Shown here: positions 55,512-64,000 of the stretch, piece after piece | Numbering within the stretch: the first letter of the stretch is position 1 | How the letters are laid out: the number at the start of each line of letters is the position of its first letter | Assembly (NCBI GenBank): GCA_010279815.1 | Contig: QEOQ01000180.1 | Coordinates: 233,770 to 297,769 of the forward strand | Reading direction: 5' to 3' | Length of the DNA stretch: 64,000 nt | Source: Brachionus plicatilis | Taxonomy: Eukaryota; Rotifera; Eurotatoria; Ploima; Brachionidae | Program-made: the position numbers and the translations under genes | Notes under the pieces: model-generated | What the model was told of the DNA's origin: nothing | Seen by the model: the letters and a program-made list of their open reading frames with translations, nothing else | The model's database searches: none

Positions 55512-56096
55512 TAAACCCCATAGTCTTGGTTTTGGTTCATCGACATTTGTTTTGTTCAATCTATTTGATGAATTGGGCCATATGATGAGCCGAAATCTTA
55601 GGTGGTTAAATAGACCAGATTTTTTTAATGAATTTTTGCCATCTGAGCCAAAAGTGCCACAAAAATATCGAATCAAAGTTGATTGAAGAGGCCATCGGCC
55701 CACTCTCTAAAAGTCAAAGTGTCTTGTGACAAACAAAAGTTGATTGTGGGTGGAAAAGAAGGTGAGAATAAATCAGACGATGATGATTATCACATAAGAA
55801 AATTCAAGTTATAGATAAGCTTATATAAAAAGTTATAAATTAGCACCGAATGCTGAAGTGAATAGAATTATTCGCTTCAAATGAGCTTCTTGGCTTCAAA
55901 TGATCAACTTGTAACAGAATTGCCATTAAAAATAGACAAGGAACAAGCTATTCTAATCAAGCAAGGCTATTTTCCTCGGGTGTTTGATAATCATGTCACT
56001 TTGATAAGAATATGCTTTCATGGAAAGCTGTCTAGTGACTTTAAAAGTTCTCATCGTCTAATATCAATTCAGATAGACAATGGTCAAAATACGTAG
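55512..56096 (+). pseudogene. small heat-shock (alpha-crystallin) protein pseudogene
   Basis: Joined by eye across breaks, the plus strand shows HMMSRNLRWLNRPDFFNEFL, PSEPKVPQKYRIKVD then an in-frame TGA, then in a shifted frame SLKVKVSCDKQKLIVGGKEG and DDDDYHIRKFKL-stop, then NAEVNRI and, from ATG 55881, SFLASNDQLVTELPLKIDKE and GYFPRVFDNH. That order (N-terminal region, KYRIKVDCSGF, LIVSGKEG, DYHVREFK, SFLxxNGQLVIEIPL) is a whole alpha-crystallin domain, and FPRVFDNHVTL looks like the beginning of a second one. At least two stops and two frameshifts, and no start codon, make it inactive. The minus-strand frame at 55500-55703 is its shadow. Confidence 0.8.
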
Positions 56097-57479
56097 AAAA
56101 TAAATAAATTAAAGTTTTAGTGGCAAATTGAAGTTTCAGATCAAATTTTAAGATCAAAACGATCTTTATAAATTTTAAAACTCAAATAACCTAATGATTT
56201 TGATAATTTTTAAAAAATATATACTAAACATTACTAGAAATGTTATGTCTAATAATAGTTCGTTATCAAATTAACATCAAATTTATTGATCTCTAATTTA
56301 TTTAACAAAAACAGACAATAATTTAAATAATTCAGGTTAAGTTAAATCACAAATTCAAATTTATAACTTTTATATCCATTCATTCAAACTGAAATTATTT
56401 TATTTTTCCTTTTAAATAAATTTTTAAATTTTTAAACAGTTAATTTTTTTGTCTTTAAAAATTAATTTACATTAAAATCAATTAAATTATTTAAATCTAT
56501 TAAAGTTCAATAAAGAGGGGACGTTTTCTTTTTCATATCATTTATTACTTATTTAATAAAAAGTTAAAAGAACAGATTCATTCGAAGAATTTGAGTAAAT
56601 AAATGAATTTAAATTCGTTTTTTGTTTTAAAAATTTTGATCTTGTTAATTAAGATAAAAATGTTTCACTGTGTTTTCATTTATTTAAAAAAAAGTTTAGT
56701 AAAATATTTTGAATTTCTCAAATATTAAATGTTACATACTCAAATAGATCAACTCAAAAACTGTTTTTAGAATTTTTAAATTTACAAGAATTATCTTAAA
56801 AGAGATTGAATTTTTCGTTAAATTTAAATTATAGTTTTTTTTTTTCTTAAAACTAAAATTATTTCTGGTTAAAAAGACTTTGGAAACTCTAAGGGCTAAT
56901 AAAGTAAATTTTGGATAATGTTTATTTCTAAAATATATTTTTTCTAAATGTTTTAAATATCAAAAAAATATTGGAAGTTAAAATCTTTTGGGACAAATAA
57001 ACTCTTTTAGTTCCGTAAATAAATAAATTGAAAATATGAAATTAGTAAAAATAAAAGAAAAAAATATCAAAAACTAAATACTAAATTCTAATGCAGTTGA
57101 TGGTGTTCAGAATTTTGTGTCTATTGAAAATTTTTAAAAGTATTTTAATGCTTCATTTTTTGACCAATTTTAAAAATTTAACTTAAGTCAATGATGGACA
57201 CATTTTTGAAAAAAAGAAAATAGAGATTAACGAAACGAAAAATGGAATAACAATTAAAAGTCTTTACTTAATTAGCAAAATCAAGTGTATTTCTTTCTGT
57301 CAAACAAATGTAGCATGTGAATTTGTTTTTTTCAATGGTTCAAATTGCATTCTTTATTCATTTTACAGTCGATTTTACTTTAAAAACAGTTCGAGTCAAT
57401 TTTTAATTGAAAAATCTTATCGGAGAGAGTATCATTAATTTTTTATTAAATTAAATTTTTTCTCATCCTTTTATTTTAG
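56097..57479. other. intergenic interval or intron of the LamG gene
   Basis: AT-rich, no recognised exon. Earlier exons of the LamG gene should be in here or further upstream; I could not identify them. Confidence 0.4.
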
Positions 57480-58113
57480 CACCGGACTTGTAAATTATTG
57501 GCCGATAGAAAATGGTACTACAAATGACTTGATTAACTTGAAAAATATGCACTCACCATTTAATGCTGAATTTACTGAAGATCGCTTTGGGAATCCGAAT
57601 TCAGCTATAACTTTAAATCATGGCTATATGACAGTTCCAGCCGGAATTTATTTTGGAAGTGCATTTACAATATTGGCTTGGGTTAAGATTAAATCTTATG
57701 AAAAATGGCAGCGATTTTTAGATTTTGGGAATGAAGGAAATTCTGATAACATACTAATTAAATTATCAGATCCATTAAATAGAGTACAATTTCGAATATA
57801 CAATGGGGAATCGGAATATCATCAAATGAATATTAGTACAAACATGGTTCTTCAACTGAATAAATGGTATCATTTAGGCTTTGTTCAAATTAATGGGAAA
57901 ATGTCAATATATGTTGACGGAAATCGAGAGGCAAATTTAGATACTGAAAGAAGCAATCTTTCTAGAATTATAGAAAGAACAAATTGTTATTTTGGCAAAA
58001 GCAATTTTAATAACGATCCAAATGGAAATTTTGTTTATGATGAAATAAAATTTTTTGACAAAGAACTGATTGATGAAGAAATCATAAGTGAATTCAATTT
58101 TGGTTATCATTAA
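57480..58113 (+). CDS. LamG/concanavalin-like domain protein, terminal exon
   Basis: An exon opening after TTTATTTTAG, phase 1, then 211 codons to TAA at 58113: TGLVNYWPIENGTTNDLINL, the AGIYFGSAFTILAWVKIKSY core, QRFLDFGNEGNSDNILIKLS, LNKWYHLGFVQINGKMSIYV then DGNREANL, and VYDEIKFFDKELIDEEIISE. Y-W near the start, FTILAWVK, W-YHLGFV and the DEIKFFDKEL end are the standard strands of a LamG_3/pentraxin-type jelly roll, usually extracellular carbohydrate or ligand binding. The 5' part of the gene (signal peptide, other modules) is missing because no ATG lies in frame at a sensible place; it must be spliced from upstream. Confidence 0.8.
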
Positions 58114-58902
58114 GATCAAGATTTGATTAACACTAGAAAGGCCAAATTTTTTTTATACCTTTGGGCTTTATCTTACTAGCTTTATTTTTTTCATATATTT
58201 TTATTCTGAAGGAACATTAGCTCGGTAAAGATAAACAAATAAATAAATTAATTATTGAAAAAATAAAAAAGGAAATTCAATATTTTTATCAAATTTCCAA
58301 ATAAAAATTGAACTCATTCTATTTCACTAAAGATTTAAATTTCAAAAATGAAAATGCTTGCAAAATTAACTTTAAAAAAAATTATTTTAAATTAGACAAG
58401 TCTAAATTGGACAAAAAAATTCGACCAGAAAAATAAAAATAACACAATGAATTTATTAAAGTTTTTATTGTAATTAATCAATTAAATAAATTTTTTTTAT
58501 ATATTTTTAATTTTTCTTAAACTCTATTAAAAAGTTATTTTTCCATGTTTGGATCAAAATTTTGTATTTAAAGACTTAAAACTTGTGACTTAAAAACATG
58601 TCTGGAAAAAAATCAAAATTTTGTTAAAATAATTTTTATTTTAATATCGATAAGAATAAGAGATAATAAATTTTTGAATTTGAATAATAAATCTTAAAAA
58701 GAGCAGGAGCCTTTTCTTAAGGATTTGGGGAATTTTGGATAAAAATCGCTAAAATGAACTTTTTGAGTATTTTATTGATAGATTATGACAAGCTGATTCG
58801 GAATGTACAATTTAAAAGTTAAAATGAATTGAATGCTGTACTATGGCATATCAAGTTCATTTTTCAAGACAGACACTTGGAATTTTCACCAAAATATAGT
58901 CA
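58114..58902. other. intergenic interval
   Basis: AT-rich. Near 58576-58600 a GTGACTTAAAAACATGTCTGG string looks like a solo hAT MITE end. Nothing else is supported. Confidence 0.45.
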
Positions 58903-59430
58903 AACGGGGTAAAACCGTGAATTCTTTTATTTGATCGCTAATTAGTTGTGAGATTTTTTTTTTTCGAAAAAAATATGAAATAATAAAAGAGAATATTGTC
59001 TTTATTTAAAAAAAATTTAAATAAAAGAACGGTTCAAAAGTTAAAGTTAAAATAAAAAAGATGTTTCATTAACGCTTAAACTCTTACATTGAGGCATATC
59101 CGTGAATTACATAAATTCAAGCAATTAAAATACAATTTTTTTTTTTTTTTAATTGTTTATTTAAATTTGAAATGGCTCTGAGTAATAAAACTCCTTCTAC
59201 CATTAGATAAGTTAAAAAAAATAGAATTTTAAAATGAATAAAGTAAACATAAAAAAATTTTTGAAAAATAAAGTACAAAAAAAAGAATGAATTAGTAAAT
59301 TACTGGAAAATCGATAGCAAATTTTTTTTTTAATTTTTAATGAAAAATTGAAAAATCAGAGAGATAAACCCTTATCATTTAACCATTCACTGAATTCCAT
59401 ATATTACATAATGGTGTTTTTTTCTTACAG

Positions 59431-59481
59431 GATCTTGAGCTGTTAACAAAAGCACTGACATATTCTTTGATTAATTCAATA
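59431..59481 (+). other. isolated exon-like segment
   Basis: TTTTTTTCTTACAG precedes GATCTTGAGCTGTTAACAAA and a GTAAGTG donor follows at 59482. The enclosed 51 nt are open (DLELLTKALTYSLINSI). No neighbouring exon can be joined to it, so it may be a chance pair of strong sites or one exon of an unseen gene. Confidence 0.2.
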
Positions 59482-59537
59482 GTAAGTGTATTTTTGAAAA
59501 TATCACTATTTTTGAGATATTTTATAAATAGTTAATT

Positions 59538-59970
59538 TTAACGAACTTCAATGTTATCAAGCTTTATGTCATCTAGGTAATTTATCAGGAGATCCGATGG
59601 AGTATCATGAGGAAAATTATAACTGTACTTAATTGAAATATTTTGGAGAACTTGTAGCCTAGAGTGGTTTGTCTTTGAGACTAGAATGGGAATAAAAAAA
59701 CTATAATCAATAATAGACCCATTTAATGATTTATATATATTTACCAAAGTATTGTGGTTAAGTTTCCAAGACTTTTGTGCCAGAATTTTTAAGACGTTAA
59801 TACGATCAATGCATCTTGATCTAATAAAGCCTACATGCGAGTCGAAGCTAAGGTTTTCATCGAAAGTGATGCCTAGAAATAAAGGCTTTTTTACATACGG
59901 TATTTTTTTTCCAAAAAGTTTTAAAGTAAGAGATTGGTTTTTACTTGGATTTCCGGAGAAAATGGTATGA
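59538..59970 (-). pseudogene. non-LTR retrotransposon reverse transcriptase relic
   Basis: The minus strand reads SLTLKLFGKKIPYVKKPLFL, GITFDENLSFDSHVGFIRSR, NVLKILAQKSWKLNHNTLVN, IYKSLNGSIIDYSFFIPILV and LQVLQNISIKYSYNFPHDTP, ending with a stop at 59538. The patterns FLGITFDENLSF...H and L..LQN...R......TP are the C-terminal part of LINE reverse transcriptases. A frame break lies near 59750. It differs from the 35270 relic, so at least two LINE lineages are represented. Confidence 0.88.
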
Positions 59971-60059
59971 TTACACTAAAAAAAATTTAATACAAAAAAA
60001 GTATATGAAAATATATGTATTCAATTTTAAACAAAATTAATCTATTTAGAACACTTTCT

Positions 60060-60300
60060 TAACAAAAAAATTCCATAGTTAAATCAAAGCCTCTTGGAAG
60101 ACATATACAAAAAGACCAATTGTTACATATCTCATAAGAAATCCATCTGTTTTGATTTGTTTGACTTTTCTAAATTCTGTTTTTCATTTGAAACAACTTT
60201 TTTGGTCGTTCAGTGGAGATATTTCAAATTCAGACTCTTTTTCATCTCTTCATCACTGATTATTGTCACTTTTTGCCTCTTCATCTTCTAATAGTCAAAA
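60060..60300 (-). pseudogene. transposase tail relic with zinc-binding-like motif
   Basis: The minus strand reads KMKRQKVTIISDEEMKKSLN, then SNKSKQMDFL, and in a neighbouring frame WISYEICNNWSFCICLPRGF. W..CE.CNNW.H..CLP is the PHD-like ending of several pogo-type transposases; here two ligands are altered and frames are broken. Confidence 0.45.
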
Positions 60301-60720
60301 CTCGGCATTTTTAAAGTTTTTTTTTTTTAAATATCAATCAAATAAATGAAATTAACGGTTTAACCCCAATCCCATTTTTTTCTTAAACTTATTTTATTTT
60401 GAAATAACAGAAAACCGGTTAAGTTTCTGAGTTTTTCAATAAGAAATTCGTAATCAGCATCAAAAAATACTTATACGTTCTTTGTTCAAATTTTGTACCA
60501 ATTATCAAGGAAGTTTTTTTCTCAGGATCGGCATTTTCTTTTAAGTAGCGAAGATTATTCGTTTAAATGAAATAAAAAAAAATCTTTTTTATTGCTTATT
60601 TTTATTAACAAAGACGTTCTATATGTGCTTTTTTTATTTAGTAGGAAAAATTTTTTTTCAAAGAAAAGTTATAATCATTCAAAGAAGAATTCACGATTTT
60701 ACCCCATAAACGGTTCGACC

Positions 60721-61132
60721 CTAAATTACTATACTCAAAATTGTGTGAGGATTTAAAAAATTACTTTATTTAAAATAAAATCTCTTAACATTACCGGTTT
60801 ATTTTTGTTATTTATTTATTTTTTCAAATACTGATATTATGTCCAGAGAAAAACTGTCCATTTAAAAAGTCTTAAAATTTTTCTATCACCAAAAATCATC
60901 ATTTTTTTAAAATTTCTCTTTGCATTCTAAAAAAACTCTCGTGAAATAAAAATACTTAAGTAAATTTAAAATAATTTTTGTATGATTTTATCTTTATTCT
61001 CTTTTCTCAACCGTTTAGACGAATTAATAAAGCTATGATCATGATCCTCTTGGTTTCGTAGCATATTGACATTTTGATTTTTGATGCATTCGGGCTGGAC
61101 ATTTCAAAGAAGTGATTTTGTTTTCAAGAAAT
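60721..61132. other. intergenic interval
   Basis: AT-rich, nothing supported. Confidence 0.45.
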
Positions 61133-61427
61133 GGGGCCATGAAGTTTCAATTTGATCATTTCAATTCAGAAAAACTTGAATAGCTTTTTTACTAAAAGAA
61201 ATAATTTAGCTCTATAAAATGCTTAATTATAAGCGAACTTGCTTAATGCAGTAAAATAGGTCTGCAAAATACTCTGCAATTTTATGCATTTTGCACGCCA
61301 TTAAAAATATTAAAATCATCTGTACAAGTATATTGCAGAGTTTTTGCAGACATTTATTTTCGGATTAAGCAAAGTTGCTTAAACATTAAACTTTTTACAG
61401 AACTAAATTATTCCTTATAGTAAAAAA

Positions 61428-62416
61428 GGTTGTGCCTAAAATGCGGAAAGCGGAATGCAGATAGCGGAAATTCTTTTGGCGGAATTCCGCAACTTTTTTT
61501 TCACAGTAAAAATTTTCCGCAAAATCCGATACTAAAGCGGAATTTCCACTTTTTTAGTCATTTTTAGGTTTTTTAAGGAAAATTATTGCGGTAATTTAAA
61601 AAATTATGGAAAAAATTAATTTAAAATAACCATAAGTTTAAAAACATGTTCAAATTTACTGATTGATCAAACAATCAAAGCCATACTTTTTGCAAGACCA
61701 ATTTTTACTTTTACCACTTTGATGATATCTGCTCACCTTGCCACATTTAAAATGGTACCAATACTGACATGAGTCACATTCAATGCACTTTTCTAAACAA
61801 AGGTTTTTACAAATTGGACAAGTAGACTTTTTAGCTTTCGTGCATAAATAGTTTGAACCTCAATCCATGCATTTCTTTCGAAAAATTCCTTTAGGTTTTC
61901 AAGCTCAAAATTTACCATATTCAACTTAGGATGAAATTTATCCAAAATAAGCTCTTTTAAAAAAGGCTCAAATTCAATTTCATCATCCTCATTACTACTA
62001 ATATGGATATCTATTCGAATTTTATCCGGTTCGATTGAATTTGCCACATCGCCACATTTTTTGCGATCCGTTGAACCGGAATTTTTAACTTTAGTTAAGT
62101 TGGCTAAATTTGGAATTTTATAGTTTTCTTCAATATTTACCCCATTTATCGACCTTATAGTCATTATATGGTAACAATGCATTTTTGCATTACAAGAACA
62201 ACTTGGTTTAAAAATTTAAAAATAAAAAAATCTGAATAATTGTTTTCCATAATTTCTAAAATTACCCTAATAATTTTCGGTAAAAAACCTAAAAATGACT
62301 AAAAAAGTGGAAATTCCACTTTTTAGATATTTGATTTTGCGGAAAATTTTTACTGTGAAAAAAAAGTTGCGGAATTCCGCCAAAAAATTTCCGCTTTCCG
62401 CGTTTTAGGCACAACC
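61428..62416. mobile_element. 989-bp TIR element carrying a PHD-finger gene relic
   Basis: Starts GGTTGTGCCTAAAA and ends with the inverse; the two arms (about 140 bp each) share GCGGAAAGCGG, GGCGGAATTCCGCAACTTTT and AGTCATTTTTAGGTTTTTT and are nearly perfect inverted copies. The 8-bp string GTAAAAAA flanks both sides (61420-61427, 62417-62424), a good target duplication. It carries a minus-strand coding region (61668-62182) but no DDE transposase. An eroded relative is at 8244-8595. Confidence 0.88.
61668..62182 (-). pseudogene. PHD-finger protein inside a TIR element (frameshifted)
   Basis: ATG 62182 opens MHCYHIMTIRSINGVNIEEN and continues about 110 residues with an acidic middle (HISSNEDDEIEFEPFLKELI) to FFERNAW. 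About 61855 the frame shifts, and the next frame gives STCPICKNLCLEKCIECDSC, QYWYHFKCGKVSRYHQSGKS and KNWSCKKYGFDCLINQ-stop. C-x2-C, C-x2-C-x3-W-H-x2-C and W-x-C are PHD-type spacing. Either one base has been lost, or a tiny intron is present that I cannot define. The product might bind chromatin or be a transposase accessory protein; the element supplies no transposase of its own. Confidence 0.65.
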
Positions 62417-62426
62417 GTAAAAAAAA

Positions 62427-62694
62427 CAGAGTTGCTTAAAAGTCACAAGTCTCAAGTTAATTCCAAGTCCGGCCTTTTTTTTTCAAAAGTCCGACTAAAG
62501 AATTTTTTTTCTTTTTCAAAGTCCAAGTCCAGGCTTTAAAATTTTGAATACTGAAGAAGAAATTTACGCTAAAATTGCAACAAAATTCTGATATTTGGCA
62601 AATCTATTGCATTAGACAACCCAAGAGTATAAAGATTTTTTGATATGAAGCCTTATCTAGCAAATTTTTAAAAAAATTCTTTTAAACAACTCTG
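62427..62694. mobile_element. hAT-type MITE nested in the TIR element's target duplication
   Basis: Ends CAGAGTTGCTTAAAAGTCAC and TTCTTTTAAACAACTCTG. The left flank is GT plus eight A, the right flank GTAAAAAAG, consistent with an 8-bp duplication blurred by A slippage. It carries in plus sense NKILIFGKSIALDNPRV, matching the copies at 12026 and 14082. Confidence 0.85.
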
Positions 62695-62891
62695 GTAAAA
62701 AAGTTATTCAAATTTCTCTGAATTGAAATGAAATGAACTTCACAACCACTCAAAAAGTAATTTGTTTGCAAGAAGTCATTTTGTTAAATGCAAGTAATTT
62801 TGTTCTATGAAAGTATTTTGAGAAAAGTGGGATTTTTTGGCGATAAAAAAAGTAAAATTAGTGCTTGACACTAGAAGTACCAAAAAAAAAA

Positions 62892-63278
62892 TACTAGAAG
62901 CACCAAACGGGGTCAAATGACTCTTTTTAAAATTAAAGATGTTTTAAGGCTTTATTCGAAAAAAAAATAAATTAAATTAATCATGTATCAATTTTAAATC
63001 ATCTAATAAAAAAAAAGATTCTGAAAAAAATTATTTCTCACATTTTTACAAATAATCACACGTTCCGTTGTACATTGACAGCATACTGATTTATTACAGT
63101 TTGTACAGATTAAATTAGCTTTAATATTGTTGCAAAGAAGAATTTGACACTTAACACGCTTTGGAGAACTGTTTTCTTGATCATCTAAACTTTGGACTCT
63201 TTTACGTACATTTTTAGGTGTTTGGGGTGCAGAATGGGTAGAATGGGAGTCATTTGACCCTTTTTAGTGCTTCTAGTA
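62892..63278. mobile_element. TIR element with piggyBac-like cysteine-rich tail
   Basis: TACTAGAAGCACCAAACGGG and TCAAATGACTC at the left; GAGTCATTTGACCC and TAGTGCTTCTAGTA at the right. On the minus strand the interior reads APQTPKNVRKRVQSLDDQEN and KRVKCQILLCNNIKANLICT, then NCNKSVCCQCTTERVIICK, a C-rich tail like the zinc ribbon ending piggyBac-type transposases (KRVRC..C...T...C..CN..LC). The rest of the transposase is deleted. Confidence 0.65.
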
Positions 63279-63281
63279 GTA

Positions 63282-63850
63282 CAGTGGTGATTTGATAACA
63301 GTATTTTACGAAAAATTACGTAAAATACCGTAAATTAACCAAATTTTACCACATTTTACGTAAATTAACGTAAAATCCGAAAAGTGAAAAAGAAGTATTT
63401 ACGAAAAATTACGTAAATTTTCAGGATTTTGAGATAATTTTGGTAAAATTTAGTAAAATTAAAAACGGCCAATTCAAAATTCAAAATTTTTTGGAAAAAA
63501 TGTCTTTTTTTCCAAAAATCGAAAATTTAGGACTGTTTTTTTTTTTCATATATTGGTCAAAAAAATAGTTATTTTTAAAATTGTTATAAAAAAAGCTTTC
63601 TTAAATTTTCGATTTTTGGAAAAAAAGACATTTTTTCAAAAAATTTCGAATTTTGAATTGGCCGTTTTTGATTTTACCAAATTTTCCCAAAATAATCTCA
63701 AAATCCTGAAAATTTACGTAATTTTTCGTAAAAAAACTTCTTTTTCACTTTTCGGATTTTACGTTAATTTACGTAAAATGTGGTAAAATTTGGTTAATTT
63801 ACGGTATTTTACGTAATTTTTCGTAAAATACTATAATGAAATCACCACTG
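63282..63850. mobile_element. Tc1/mariner-type foldback MITE
   Basis: CAGTGGTGATTTGATAACAG at the left, the inverse of CAGTGGTGATTTCATTATAG at the right, with TA on both sides (63280-63281, 63851-63852). The arms are inverted copies along almost the whole 569 bp, rich in TTACGTAAAT motifs. The only apparent ORF (63553-63786) is an artefact of the arm. It abuts the right end of the piggyBac-like element. Confidence 0.9.
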
Positions 63851-64000
63851 TATATAGTCAATTTAAAAAAATGAAGCATCATGTGGATATGTTAATATAA
63901 AATTTTTCAAAATTTAACTTTATTTAATGTTAACTTAAAAATTTCAAGTTTTAATATTTTCAGACTATTGAATTGTAACTTAGTAGAAAATCAAAAAGAG

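Larger units (their letters stand above)
58903..60720. mobile_element. 1.8-kb element with inverted CGGGGTAAAACCGTGAATTC ends
   Basis: The left end TCAAACGGGGTAAAACCGTG then AATTC, and the right end GAATTCACGATTTTACCCCA then TAAACGGTT, are inverted. The outer flanks TATAGT and ACTATA are also inverted. A second GGTTTAACCCC block lies near 60357. The element holds a LINE relic (59538-59970) and a zinc-finger-like transposase scrap (60060-60300), both minus. Target duplication is unclear, perhaps TA. Confidence 0.5.
61133..62747. mobile_element. MULE-type foldback MITE split by two later insertions
   Basis: The left part (61133-61427) and right part (62695-62747) together equal the 355-bp element at 21815-22169: GGGG..TGAAGTT and the inverse AACTTCACAACC at the ends, TTTAGCTCTATAAAATGCTT, and the inner TCTGCAAAATACTCTGCAAT blocks. 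Between them are the TIR element 61428-62416 and the hAT MITE 62427-62694, both placed exactly at a GTAAAAAA string. The 9-bp target duplication of this copy is no longer clear. Confidence 0.85.

Noticed and set aside
63553..63786. 77-codon ORF near the right edge
   Set aside because: It lies inside a foldback MITE arm and is only Lys/Phe/Asn-rich sequence.

Overview
The window reads as nuclear DNA of a small, very AT-rich animal genome. The conserved genes are metazoan: topoisomerase II, an FKBP4-type immunophilin, CCT8, RNF121, HUS1 and IGHMBP2. Introns in conserved genes are mostly 49-125 nt with GT-AG ends, and there are extracellular EGF, LamG and ShK-type modules. I think a monogonont rotifer (Brachionus-like) is the best guess; this rests on composition, gene style and the apparent bacterial-type gene, and is an inference rather than a proof.

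Layout. 1-2.4 kb: 5' two-thirds of a topoisomerase II gene (minus), running off the left edge. 2.4-5.8 kb: non-coding, with two small transposons. 5.9-7.6 kb: FKBP4-like gene converging on a small Tyr-rich secreted protein. 7.6-10.4 kb: AT-rich DNA with perfect palindromes. 10.4-11.4 kb: an unusual intronless TAZ-KIX protein (a miniature CBP/p300 fragment). 11.4-18.3 kb: transposon graveyard (hAT, MULE, Tc1/mariner). 18.3-19.6 kb: RNF121, six exons. 19.7-24.8 kb: three 3' exons of an EGF-repeat gene whose introns host transposons. 25.3-27.3 kb: CCT8, eight exons. 27.3-34.5 kb: a 1.9-kb TIR element, a glycine/alanine-rich orphan gene and a hAT MITE. 34.5 kb: one 5S rRNA gene. 34.6-38.7 kb: sparse. 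38.7-44.3 kb: HUS1 followed after 82 bp by IGHMBP2, a candidate trans-spliced operon of two genome-maintenance genes. 44.3-48.7 kb: transposons and an ankyrin gene relic. 48.75-50.76 kb: an intronless bacterial-type AAA-ATPase/PD-(D/E)XK protein gene whose last codons lie in a pogo-type transposon end and which is bracketed by a 0.5-kb direct duplication. 51.8-53.2 kb: secreted nine-EGF plus two-ShK protein. 55.5-56.1 kb: small heat-shock protein pseudogene. 57.5-58.1 kb: LamG-domain exon. 58.9-63.9 kb: nested transposons.

Functionally the intact genes form no single pathway. HUS1 (checkpoint clamp), IGHMBP2 (5'-3' helicase) and topoisomerase II all act on DNA; FKBP4 and CCT8 are folding factors. 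The most unusual material is the AAA/nuclease gene, the TAZ-KIX protein, the HUS1-IGHMBP2 junction, and the density of short transposons with intact target-site duplications (at least seven families), including a three-level nest at 61.1-62.75 kb.

Exon boundaries were worked out by eye from GT-AG sites, reading frame and recalled family alignments; no search was run.
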